DNA from: Omphalotus guepiniiformis
Lineage: Eukaryota; Basidiomycota; Agaricomycetes; Agaricales; Omphalotaceae
Reading direction: 5' to 3'
Assembly: GCA_028554645.1 (NCBI GenBank)
Contig: JAQOOI010000079.1
Coordinates: 2,170,001 to 2,234,000 of the forward strand
DNA length: 64,000 nt
Positions 22,288-33,168 of the stretch are shown one piece after another. Under the pieces are notes generated by a model. It saw nothing but the letters and a program-made list of their open reading frames with translations, was not told the DNA's origin and searched no databases. The first letter of the stretch is position 1; each line of letters starts with the position of its first letter. The position numbers and the translations under genes are program-made.

Positions 22288-24335
22288 CTAATTAGTATCT
22301 ATCGCGGTAACCAATACATCCAAGGCCGCAAGCTGACCCCATGTAGTGAACGCTTGAGCTGGGCCGTGCCACTTTGAAGAATAAGAACTTTTGTTGGCAG
22401 CGAGATCAAGCAGCGCATTATACTATAAAAGAGAGATTCTCAGGTTTATCGTAGAAAAAGGAGATACAAGCGTTCCGGCGTCGTACCTGAACATCGTTGT
22501 AGCTGTGTATCAAAATCCGAAGCTTGTTGTTCTTGCTTCGAGCGTAAACCTCTTGTAAGCCTCGAATAAAGATCGCTGCATGTCGTTCAAGAACATAAGT
22601 TGTACTATATGCGATCTCGGGGATAGAAAAAATCAACGTACCTTTGAATCCCACACCGTCATTATTCGAATTAGGGCTCGACCCCTCGGTAATTATTCCG
22701 TCTTTTCCTTCCCATGCCGAAGATTTGATAGCAGCAGCGGAGATTGTCGTTAACCTGCATATATGCACAGTTTCAGAAAGTTTGTATCTAGTAAGTATAG
22801 GAAACCCACTAAGCTTACAGTGTTGTCCAAGAGCTATCGTCAGTTACGTCTGCGAGAACGCTAAGACCTTCGAGATATTTTCCACTGTTGTAAGTGAAAA
22901 GCCACGAAGCAGACGATCTCGAACAGTCGTGCGCGTTCACGCTGTCGAGTACGATATTGTTCGAGTTCAGATTAACTGCTTTGATCCACTTGGCGCTCAG
23001 AATGGCGGCGTCTGTGTATTTCTTCTCTTTTGTGGCTTCCGCGAGGTATGCCGATGCTCTATTTGTTCCGATCGGAGTACGTGTGATGAGCAGCAACATC
23101 CGAATCGAGTAGGCTTAGATTAAAACCCACGTAAGATATAGCCTGAATCGAATGTATGAGCAAAATGATTGTTATGATAGATGGATAATATCCCTCACCC
23201 GGTTGTGATAGAATTAGCGCCTAGATTGTCGGCAGCAGGGCGCTAACAAAAGCATCAGAGATATAAAGTCGTGAAGGTACCACCGGCCTTGCGTACCCAA
23301 AATACTGCACCAGCCATCGAAGCTACAGGGATGTTCGTCAATTGACTTCAAAGAGCGCCATCTGGTCAGTACTGACCTTTATCGCAAGTTCCTTTGATTG
23401 TATCATTCTTCTTAGGATGTTTTCCTGCACTAGCATCAGCGGCCGTGATGACGCTAGAAGAGGAGTACATTGTTAGCACTTATGAGAATAGGACGATGAG
23501 AAAACGACGTCGAGGGTACTGACTAGTTGGAAACCTGATTCCAGGTCGCGACTGCATGTGAAAGCATATTGGAGTCCTGCGATGTCCAATACAATCATCA
23601 TGAGTAGACGATGGCAGAGTCATGATGAAGGAAACCTTACATTGTAGGCACGATGAGCGTATATGGCAGCCGTAGCCCACCATCTGTGGTCCTCAATATA
23701 ACCTGACTGGAAGACATCATCAAAGGAACTTTCACTCACAAAGCATCGTCGTTGTACTACAGTACAGTTCAAATGAGTCTCTCATAATCGTTTGGAAAGT
23801 CGTTTGGCTCACCCTAGATATAAGACGGATGGAAATCAGAATCGGAAGATCTGGCACTAGGGAGCTTTACGCACCCATATTGGTCATAGTTTTTGTAAAG
23901 CTTAAATGCCTTATCTAAATTATTGATAACTTGTTCCTTATTCTTTGTAGTACCAGCGAGATGATCCAAATTGGCCATCGCAGAAAACACATTGGCTGAT
24001 TGCCAATATCCGATTCCTAAATGACAACAATCGTTAATTAGCCCGGGTGAGGCGAAGTCGTCGAGTGATGGAGAATTTACCTTTGAATTGGGCGTTAGAT
24101 GTGTCCAGTTGCGGTAAAATCGTGTCAACTGCAGCTTGAGCTATTGAAATGCGTTCATTAAGCGGACGAGAATTATTGAATTTCTTCACGAACGAACGAA
24201 GAAGTTAGAACACCAATCATGCGATGATTTAGATGAACTTACCCTCCATGATAATGGTACACCGAGGTCTTGAGCATGGGTTACGCCAACGATTAGAGTG
24301 GAGGCGATAGTAGTGAGAAGGGCGATATGAATCAT
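22288..24335 (-). CDS. Glycoside hydrolase family 76 (alpha-1,6-mannanase type), secreted
   Basis: About a dozen exons, start 24335-24333, stop 22290-22288, about 393 residues. The signal peptide is MIHIALLTTIASTLIVGVTHAQ. Family pattern in order: SWRKFNNSRPLNERI, GIGYWQSANVFSAMANLDHL, YNDDALWWATAAIY with the catalytic Asp pair of GH76 (about residues 116-117), GTCDK, GAVFW, NLGANSITTGLYL, SAYLAEATK, VNAHDC, SSASWLFTYNSGKYLEG, FKAIFIRGL, WHGPAQAFTTWGQLAALDVL. GH76 enzymes cut alpha-1,6-mannan in the cell wall or act as Dcw1/Dfg5-like transglycosidases. No C-terminal hydrophobic GPI signal is seen, so it is probably released. One exon is 12 bases (23131-23142), required by the frame. A one-base exon before YNDD is also possible. 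Confidence 0.88.
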
Positions 24336-25319
24336 GTTTGAACCTTGAAGGAAAGCCAGGTTCACTATTTAAAATGTCCCACTGTGTCCCGTATGAGGTA
24401 CATATATGCTAATGAACACTAGATGTCACGTAGTCATGAAGCAGTGCAGTGCCCGGTAACATGAAACAGTTGAAGAACTTTAGGCAGATGATGCGATGCA
24501 GGTCCATGAGCGATTCTGTAACCTGTTGATTAAGTTGAAGACAGCTGCAGGTGCCTGGTGAATACTTACGTGTGCTCAGCAGGAGAGCCCCTGCGACTCG
24601 ACAGGTGGTGGTAGAGTAGTAGGAGCACGTATACGAGCCAGACATCCAGACAGGGAGATGGTTCGATTTCATGACAAACGACCCCTTCTGAATGTTGAAC
24701 TTACGCTGCCGGGGCATCCTAAGGCCTACTATCAATACTAAAGGAAGGAAGGAAGGAAGGAAGGAAGGAAGTTTATTACGGTACGGTCCCTAGACAGAAA
24801 CACCGTTATCATTTGAAACATGCATACGATTGTCGGCTTACTGATGCTTCAGCGGCTTCAAGTCTGGACCGACCATTGCTGAACCGGCGAAATGTCATGT
24901 GTAATACATTCAAGTTCTGTCTTTTGCGTTGATACTCGTCAGAATTCAGCACAGGAAAAGGAAACGCCCAGGATTTTTGTACATGCTCACATGGTAAACC
25001 AGTCCAACAATGATTCTGATCTGATCCCCTTCTGTAGGCCGCCATACTCTATATATCAGGGATTTTTCGAAGGTGTTCAACTTCAAGTCATCCCTTTGCG
25101 CGATATCCAGGCAGTGAATAAACAGATAAGTACACTTTCATTGTCAGATTCTGGGTTACCAGCACGAATCGTTGGAGGGGTGCCGGTCAACTGTGAAGAT
25201 GTCGAAGCGGAGCCAAGTTGCCGTCTGTTGCTGTTCAACGGGAGTTGACGTTAAACGCATTACGCGATCTGCTCACGTGCTCCCTCGGCAGGCCTGGATT
25301 GCATGATGATGCCGTCTAG
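24336..25319. other. Intergenic with an (AAGG)n microsatellite
   Basis: A perfect tetranucleotide run of about 7 units lies at 24741-24770. A TTTAAAT-like box at about 24364-24371 may serve the GH76 gene on the minus strand. No gene was recognised. Confidence 0.5.
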
Positions 25320-25597
25320 CTTCCGGCAGTCAGTTATTCACTTCCACCCACCCTGCCACCACCACTTCCACAACCGACTCTTTGTCCTCGAAGCTTGACC
25401 GGGAGCTCATGAAGCTACAGTTTTTAGTCGTATATCCAAGTGGATCCGACCTCGGTGCGTCTTATGCATTTCTTAACCTCAAGTTTAAGTCGTACATTGT
25501 CAAAACGCCTATCTCAGTTCTTCAGTATGTTACACATCATATATTATACTACCGTAATTCTCTCTAACCTCAAATTCTTAGCCTAAGGCTCAAGACC

Positions 25598-26690
25598 TCA
25601 AGGCTTCGCAACCAACTTCTTCCCACCCGACTTCCCATCCCTCAACCTCTCAAGCCCTTCCGGAATCCCATTCAACCCATTAGGAAGGATCTCTATCCCA
25701 AGAGGCTACATAAAGTCACAAGAATCACCGTCAGCATCACACGACACGAACACAGAAGGATATCGTCGGATGAAACGTGAAACTCGAAACATACCAAAAT
25801 CTTTCCACTCTCTAAAAGTCTCGGAAGCCTCTCATACATCACCTTCCCAAATTCTCTAACAAAAGGCGGTCTCGTCTAAAAGTCTCGGAAGCCTCTCATA
25901 CATCACCTTCCCAAATTCTCTAACAAAAGGCGGTCTCGAAGTTCCCCATACATTGAATACCCTTTTCCTTGTTCCCTCAATCTCTCCTGCTTCGGCTTTA
26001 GCTTTGCCTGCTATATCCTCCGGAACAGGAGAAACACTAATAACCTGTCCGTCTTCCGTGAGACACGTATACGCAACTCCTAACGTTTCTTTAGTTCCGA
26101 CGCAGTCATATACAATATCGAATTCAAGTTTGTCGGGTCCCAAAGAAGCTGCGAAACCGGAACTTGCGTCACGGTCAATGAACCCTGTAGCGCCGAGCTT
26201 TATCAAGTTCTCTTGGTGTTTACTAGATGCGTAAACAATGATTCGTTTGAATCCAGCTAGTTTCAACAGCTGAATCGCTACATAGAATCAATTGGGCGTA
26301 AGTCAAGTCCTTTCGTAAACCTTTTGTTAAAACAGCTCCGCTAGGGCTATGACTTACCATACTGTCCAACACACGTACTGCCCCCGAAGACAAGCGCCGT
26401 CTTTACCGGATAACTTATGCTTACATCCCATGTAGGATTCAACCCCGCCCCGTGTGGTTTCTCCGCGAAGAGACCTGCTGCAGCTGTTGTGAATGCCAAG
26501 GGGACACCGGCTGCTTGGGTGTAGGAAAGTTTTTTTGGGATCCAAGGCGAATGGGGCGAACGGGGCGAACAAGGACAGGGTGTCACAGGTTCGTTATGTT
26601 CAATACTAGAGGTTTAATGATACCTTTGCAGTGATGTCGACGACATATTCTTAATACGCTCCGTAGTTTAATACGAATCCTGGTGCTGAG
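25598..26690 (-). pseudogene. Truncated, frameshifted MDR oxidoreductase copy
   Basis: The minus strand matches exons 2-5 and introns of the intact gene at 50565-52006, including GVPLAFTTAA, GGSTCVGQY, VYASSKHQENL, FDIVYDCVGTKETL and VWGTSRPPFVREFG. Two lesions are visible. The N-terminal exon is missing: homology stops at about 26690, where a pyrimidine-rich repeat begins. A perfect 64 bp tandem duplication (25811-25874 and 25875-25938) shifts the frame after VMYERLPRLL. Homology with the intact locus continues downstream to about 25320. It cannot make a full enzyme. Confidence 0.9.
25811..25938 (+). repeat. Perfect 64 bp tandem duplication inside the pseudogene
   Basis: Two back-to-back identical units of 64 bases, absent from the intact paralogue. 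Because 64 is not a multiple of 3, it breaks the reading frame. Confidence 0.95.
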
Positions 26691-26699
26691 TACTGAGTG

Positions 26700-28700
26700 G
26701 GTATTGGTATTGGTATGGGTATTGGTATGGCTGGCTGGGGTAGCGGTAGCGGTGGCTTGGGGTATAGGGAGGGTAGGGGAGGCGTACGGACTTGGAGATC
26801 GAGATGGGGTTTCTGGTGTTGGTGGTGTTACCTCTTCAAGCCTTGAAAATCAATCAATCTTCAATCTTGAATCCGTCAAATCTTCATCGATATATCCACA
26901 AATCTTCAAGCTTGCAAACACAAGTTCCCCATTATCTCCTCCTCGTTCGGACGTTCGACGTCTTGGTCAAGTTCTCCGTTGTCTCGTCTCCTCCTTGTTC
27001 ATCTTCATCTTCAAACAATCTCCATTTTCCCCATCTCCTCCTCCTCCTCGTCCAACATCTTGTTTGTATTCCCTTTACATCCTGACGCCTAATACACCCA
27101 ACCCACCCCAAACCTCAACCTTATTGGAATTGCTCACCTCACATCGCCTCTTCGCATCACCTCCCCTCCACCTCGCATCGCCTCGAAGCGCGAGCATATC
27201 CAGCATCCCACTCTTACGATCTTACCCTTCAACTTCCCTTCCTCAACTCTCCTGTATACCTCTATCATGATACCGCGGTTCTTTACTTCGGAAGGGCTCG
27301 AGTACTGAGTAAGAATCATGATGTCGGAAATGGGTCGTTCTGGAATGGCTATGCTATCACCAGAGGAAAGATGTCATGTAGATGGGGTGCTTGAGGGATG
27401 GTAACTGTGGCGAGGTCTGGTGTTTCCTTGTTTTTTTGTATCTTGTATCCTTTTTTTTTTGGTTTGTGGGGGGTTTGTGGGCGTTTCCATCGTGTTTTTC
27501 TCTTATCTTGTCTTGTTCAAAGTCCGCGAAGGTTCCTCATCTTCATCTTCAATCAATCTTCAACGTTATACTTCAAGGTCTCCGTTGTTCAAAGGTCGCC
27601 GTTGTTCTCCTCTTCAAGCAATCTTCTGTTCAATTTTCCCTTCTTCAATCAATCTACAACCTTCCCCGTTGTTTTCCTGTTCCCCACTCGTCTTGTTTCG
27701 AGTTCCCCGTTGTTTCCTATTCTCCGTTGTTCTCCTCATCTTCATCTATAATCAATCTTCAAGTTCCCGTTGTTCTCCTGCTTTTCAATCAATCTCCGAG
27801 TTCCCCCTTGTTCCAGCTCCCCGTTGTTCTATCCATCCTTCAAGCTATTTTCAGTTCAAGTTTCCCGTTGTTCTCCTCGTCCTTCATCTTCAATCCAATC
27901 TCCGAGCTCTCCTGTTCTCTTGTTCACCTTGTTCATCTTCAAGCAACCTCCGAAATATCCCTTGTTCAGGTTCCCCGTTGTCTTTCCCCTCCTTTTTCGT
28001 CCAACATCGAACACTTAATAACCCCGACCCCCATCCCAAATCCAACCACGAACATCGCCTCCTTACAGCCTCCTCACGAGTGCGAGTACATCCAGATTCC
28101 ACTCGTGCACCCTAACCTTCATCTTCATCTTCCTGAACTCGGATCACATATACCGATGGCGAACGGAGGTGTCATGGAGATGAGGGTTGGTAAATAGTGG
28201 TGTGGCGAGGGATGGTAATTCTGACAGAAACTGTGACGAGGCAGTTCCTGTCGTTTCCTCTCTTGTATCTTTTTCTCTTGTCTTGTTCGAAGTCCGCGAG
28301 GGGATGGTAATTCTGACAGAAACTGTGACGAGGCAGTTCCTGTCGTTTCTTCTCTTGTATCTTTTTCTCTTGTCTTGTTTTTTTTAGCTTCATCTTCAAC
28401 TTCCCCGTTGTTCCAAAGCTCCCCGTTGTTCTCCTCATCTTCCATCTTCAAGCAATCTCCATGTTCTCCTCGTCTTCATCTTCAAGCGATCTCTAAGCTC
28501 CCCGTTGTCTTTCCTTTGCAATCAAACACACACCAACCGACCAACCCGACCCAACTTAAACAAACTAACTTAAACCAACCCAACCCAACCGAATGCCTCA
28601 CCTGTCACCTCGTCACGAGATGCTTCAACCCCAACCCATTCCAATTCGTTTTTTTGTTTCGTTCAGCTCAGATATGCCCATAATCCCTCCTTCGCTCCCC
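26700..28700 (+). repeat. Array of pyrimidine-rich dispersed repeats (three degenerate copies)
   Basis: Copies run about 26700-27310, 27380-28115 and 28195-28700. Each has CTTCATCTTCAA-like runs and CCCCGTTGTTCTCCTC-like segments, then a CA-rich ACCCCAA stretch and an end resembling CGCATCACCTCC. A ~92 bp direct duplication starts at 28210 and again at 28302. The first copy resembles 59575-60110 on the same strand and 53890-54400 on the opposite strand. Long open frames here reflect low complexity (Ser/Leu/Pro/Phe) and are not genes. Confidence 0.75.
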
Positions 28701-28921
28701 TTACCCTCTCCGTTCATCATCTCATCGCGAACGAATCCAAGCCTTAACCTATATTGTGGTATTCACTGTACATAGAATGCATCGTTTTTCCATATATACC
28801 AAGGTGTGAGTGAGCGACAGAAGTGAGAACGGAAACAAACGTGCTCACATTTGCGATTAAAAACCCTCACTACATAAACGACCCAAAAGCAAAAAGATTA
28901 AGCGACATGTCCTGGCCTCAT

Positions 28922-29023
28922 AGCCCACCGCGAGGGTCGAACTCGCAGCCTTCAGATCACCCACAATCTTAGGAGTTTGAAATCTTAAGAGTCTGACGCT
29001 CTATCCGATTGAGCTAGGCGGGC
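28922..29023 (-). tRNA. tRNA-Lys (CTT anticodon), with ~28-base intron
   Basis: Minus strand: acceptor GCCCGCC pairs with GGTGGGC (one G-U). D arm is GCTC/GAGC. Anticodon stem TCAGA/TCTGA encloses loop CTCTTA+A, interrupted by a ~28-base intron just 3' of the anticodon. T arm is GCGAG/CTCGC around TTCGACC. Discriminator U matches yeast tRNA-Lys(CUU). Internal A and B boxes are intact. Confidence 0.95.
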
Positions 29024-30075
29024 AATATGGAAGCTTGTGAGCGTCGCTCCATGAGGGACCCTAGCGCAGGAGGTTATGGACTCGACTTGGAGCAGCATCT
29101 GCAAATTCAGGTTCAACAGTGCCTCGTACCAAATGAACCCATGACTCGAAACATCTGGTGCAGTGGCCAGCCGTGTAACTTACCGATGAGAACTACAGCA
29201 GACAAACTCAACACAGATATCCTTCGACCGATGGATGGTAGTCGAAGATGATCATAACCGCGACAATAAATGATTTCAGAACATGGCTATGTAGATGAGT
29301 GACCGCCGTGAGCATAGAAAATTGTATCAACGAATATTTTTGAGAGTTGACCAGGATGGCATGTACTACATACAGTGTGCATGACATTGAAAGTTGCTCG
29401 TTGAAAGAATCTGCGATTGTCATTGAGAAGTGGCCCGGGATGGGTGAGTTTTCGAGAGTAGAAAGATATTTACACAGTTATCGCTGAGCTTCTGAATCCG
29501 AGAGTCATTACCTCGAGCTCAGTGCTTGAATATCCGTTGTTTAAAGTTTGTCACAACTTTCGCAAGGATACTTCATGCCCTATCTATACCCATCAATATC
29601 ATACGTAGCCTAGAATTCAACAAGGAATACAGTACCGATTCCATCACGGGCGGACTTATGAGATTTCACTAAGATTCTCGGACACTACGGTAAATGTTAT
29701 AGTAAGTAGCTCGTTTCGGTACAACAGAAGGGAATCATGGCAAAAAGAGACCGTGACAGACGTCCTGGATACATCAATCAGGTATTCAGAGCCCCACATA
29801 CATAATGCCCCTATCGAAAACCAAAGTCACTTCAAGCCATGATGTTCCCGTTCATCTCGATCCGAGAATGTCGGTCGGGTCATCATACCAGTGTGCAAGG
29901 AAAAATGAAATTGGTGAATTCAAACATGACTTATTTACCATCCTAATGTTGAAGATTTGATGCTGCGGGTCAAATCAGTACACTTTCATTAGAAAGAATG
30001 AACCAGCGCTGAACCTAAAATTTTCATTCCCTTTATGTAAGGAGGCCGGACTAAAATCTGAAACACAACGTCAAT
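29024..30075. other. Intergenic between the two tRNA-Lys genes
   Basis: No protein gene or repeat that I can support. Outside the tRNA bodies the two loci are not similar. Confidence 0.5.
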
Positions 30076-30161
30076 AGCCCACCGCGAGGGTCGAACTCGC
30101 AGCCTTCAGATTACCCGCAATCGTAAAAGTCTGACGCTCTATCCGATTGAGCTAGGCGGGC
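30076..30161 (-). tRNA. tRNA-Lys (TTT anticodon), with ~12-base intron
   Basis: Minus strand, same body as the CTT gene at 28922: identical acceptor, D, anticodon-stem and T arms. The loop is CTTTTA+A and the 12-base intron (CGATTGCGGGTA) sits 3' of the anticodon. The two isoacceptors therefore derive from one duplication with anticodon change, and cover both lysine codons. Confidence 0.95.
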
Positions 30162-30842
30162 AGCAACAGCCTGTTAAATATTACTAATACATAGAAAGCG
30201 CTTGATCTTCGTCTACCCAGTCTTTCACTGATGCAGGACCATCTTCCGTTGACGTTCCGCATGAATTGAACCCTGTTGAACCGGTGTCATCGTCAGTGTA
30301 GCACGTCCCCATCAAAAGGTGATGATATTTTTCATCAAATAAGCAAACAAGCAAAAAGCAAAGCGTCCAGACATTGCATTAGCATTAAAATATTAAAAGG
30401 TAGAGCTCCGAGAGAGTGTAGAACTAGAGTTTGTGATTGATGCACTTTTATTTGAGCAAAGTACGTACGGAAGCGCTTGTTACACCCTAATAAGCGCTCA
30501 GCGTCGGGACGACGCTGACTAAGCTACCCAACGATGACAAAGGCAGTAAACAAAGAAAACTGACGACTCTCTTCTTCTTCACCCTTCCATGGCTCGCAGA
30601 GGTTTATCCTTCCATGTTTTCTTCAAAGAAAAATACTGGATCACATCAATACCTTGACTCGCTATGACTGGATCTGGCCGGAAATGTCTAGAAAACGCTT
30701 CGACGGGTCAACGACACCGGACTGCTGTTGAATTCAAATGTTGTCTTGGTCCTAGGGTTGTGGGTTTTGTGCTATTCATACAATCCATTCTCTGTAAGTG
30801 TTACAACATAAATCAACTAAGTAGATATACATAACTACACAC
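30162..30842. other. Intergenic
   Basis: No gene, RNA or repeat was recognised between the tRNA-Lys(TTT) gene and the 3' end of the DUF6699 gene. Confidence 0.45.
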
Positions 30843-31807
30843 TCATATTACAACCATATTCCAGGTGTCACCATCGCACGGGGTCGTATCTAGCCCAATC
30901 AACCTGTGCTTTCCAAGTAAACAATCAAGTCTTATCCAGCGTTTTTCACCCCCCGCGGTCATCGACAACCCCCGTTTATGCGATTGCTGTGCAGACGACA
31001 CAAGCATCAGATCCCCCTCATCCATAGGCCTCTGCAACACCGTGCATATGGTCTGCAATACGTCTGCCAGCGTAACGCATCCAGGACTGATACTGGAGTA
31101 GTGCACAGTGATACCCCGTGGCAGCTGCGGATGCATGATCGTCAAGGATGGTATAGGCGGCTGCGTTGCTGGATCTCTCAAGTATCGCGCTAGTCTATGC
31201 CCGCTCAGCGTCTGTGCTGCGGCTTGTATCGCTAGAGGCGACGTAGAGAGGTCGATGTCTAGCAGAGGCTCGGTAGTGGTCGTGTAGCGCAGGATAGGAT
31301 GCAGCTGCGGTGGTACGCGGCTTTGCGAGGGGAGAGGGATGTATTGGGAGTAAAGCAGTGCTGGTGGCTGAGCAGGTCCAGATGCGGACGCTTGGTTGGG
31401 CGCTTCATTAGGCGCTGGAGTGGCCAAGGAACGCACGGACCAGCTTTTCAAGGTCGACGACTGTGACGATGACCACTGCCCTTCGCATCGGGGAAACACG
31501 CGGAATGTGGTGTCTACATCTCTTGCGTTACTTCTGACCTGCGGCCCAGTGTGCATTGTCCCCGGTTGACTTGCTGGATGTCCTCTAGCCGAGATGGAGG
31601 GAGGAATCTTGTAGACCTGGCCAGTGGTGCGGTACCGACTCGTCGTAACGTGCATTGGTGGCGGGATTCGCTCGCGGTACTTATTGCTCTGTGCCTCGTG
31701 TGTCAGGTATCGCTCCCTCCTCCTCATCGACTGAGGTCTGGCAACTACAAACTTACCTCCAACGAATTTAGACCTTCAACGGAACGAAGATTACTCTGAT
31801 TGCGCAT
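30843..31807 (-). CDS. DUF6699-type protein 2
   Basis: The domain is in the C-terminal half: LHPILRYTTTTEPLLDIDLS, then PPIPSLTIMHPQLPRGITV, VTLADVLQTICTVLQRPM and RWIRLDCLLGKHRLIGL. The N-terminal half is Ser/Pro/Gln-rich and probably disordered. I prefer a two-exon model: ATG at 31807-31805 (MRNQSNLRSVEGLNSLE), a strong GTAAGT donor, a ~68-base intron, and an acceptor CACAG before SNKYRERIPPP. A single-exon start at 31727 is the alternative. This member lacks the N-terminal RVxF-like motif of others in the window and is the most divergent at the RVDFL signature. Confidence 0.75.
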
Positions 31808-32713
31808 AGAGGACTGCGGATATCGTTGTTATCAAGAATGTTCGAGGGTGGTGATGGTTGAGGGTGAAGATGAAGATGACAGGGAATGGGGGGGAAGCCG
31901 TACGCCTTGCGAGTTTTGTTACTTGACCCCGAATTGGACCTAACCCTAATGCCTACTCTCCCAGCCATATGGCTGACGTTATCTTTCCTTTGATATGACT
32001 TGGTCATATGGCTTACACCGGCACCTGCAAATCACGGGAGAACTCGCAGTGTAGGAATTTAGTTTCTTTGGTTTTTGAGCTCGTTATGCCGCAGCCGCTG
32101 CGACGCGGACCTTCAGTCTCTCATACTTGTTTAATCCACGTTTCATCTCCGGGTTCCCCGTGGTTGTCCGATTTCGTATTTGCAGATCTCAATTACCACA
32201 TCTTTGTCCTTATCGAGCAGCAGGGCACGTCTTTTCTATGGCTCTGGACGAATATAATCGAGCGCGCAATATACAATTGTCTGTTGTCATTGACACCAAG
32301 GTGGCAGGGGGAGGTCGGGCCTTTTGTTCCTGGTCTTCTACTTCCTTCAATTTGGGTACACCTAAACATGATCGGCGGATTCACAAGTTTTTATTTGGGA
32401 CATTGTGATTAAAGCAAACATTTCGCGTGTCCCAATGGAACAAAACGGAATCGTTGACTATGTTTATTGCATGCTTCTTAGGAATTTATGCGGCAACGAT
32501 ATTTATTCATTCAATCATATTTTGGAGCGATCAGTTTTAGCATTGATGAGGTCGTCGTTCTCCACATATATGCATCAAGTCTTGAAGAAGAAATGAGGGT
32601 TCACCGTTCAGGATTCCTTGTTTTGTCGGCCACGTTCCTCGTTCTTCAAAGCACCGCGGTTGAAGGTCCCGAGTCAGAAACATGACATGTGCTATAGAGT
32701 CCGCTTGTATGGA
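31808..32713. other. Intergenic
   Basis: No supported gene. Short open frames overlap on both strands without family motifs. Confidence 0.4.
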
Positions 32714-33168
32714 TTATAACGTGAAGGCCCATTCGACGCTGTCTTCAACTGCGTACGCTATATGATATTTCAAACCTTCCAGGTTGATATCATATATCGT
32801 GGACAACCCGCGCATTTCGGTACTCCAAGGAGTCACCGAGATATCTACATCATGCAAGCTGTCTGTAAGATAACTTACGACCTGCGGATTGTAGACGGTT
32901 TCTTTCATCACATTGTACCTGACTGATCATCAAGCTGTTTAGAATTGCTATGTTGTTCTACTTCGATCACGAAGGTGAAGAGGGGAATCTCCCGCCTACT
33001 CCACATTTGTGCCATGTGAGATGTCCTGACGCATATCCAGACTAATGGCAGAGAGGATAGTTGTAGAAGAAACTCCGAGGATCCGTAAGCTATGTTATAA
33101 TCATCGTTCACGACAGATTTTAAGTATGTATGACAGAGATGAAGCAGTTGTGGCTTCGTTTGCATCAC
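32714..33168 (-). pseudogene. Possible gene remnant of unknown family
   Basis: Two adjacent minus-strand frames read like folded protein: one ending REIPLFTFVIEVEQ, the other running from KETVYNPQVVSYLTD through TEMRGLSTIYDINLEG to AYAVEDSVEW. They are offset by one base around 32911, and I found no intron that joins them cleanly. I do not recognise the family. It may be a degraded gene or a misjudged splice. Confidence 0.3.

Noticed and set aside
26683..28683. Long Ser/Leu/Pro-rich open frames
   Set aside because: They lie wholly in pyrimidine-rich repeats; several frames are open at once and have no family motif.
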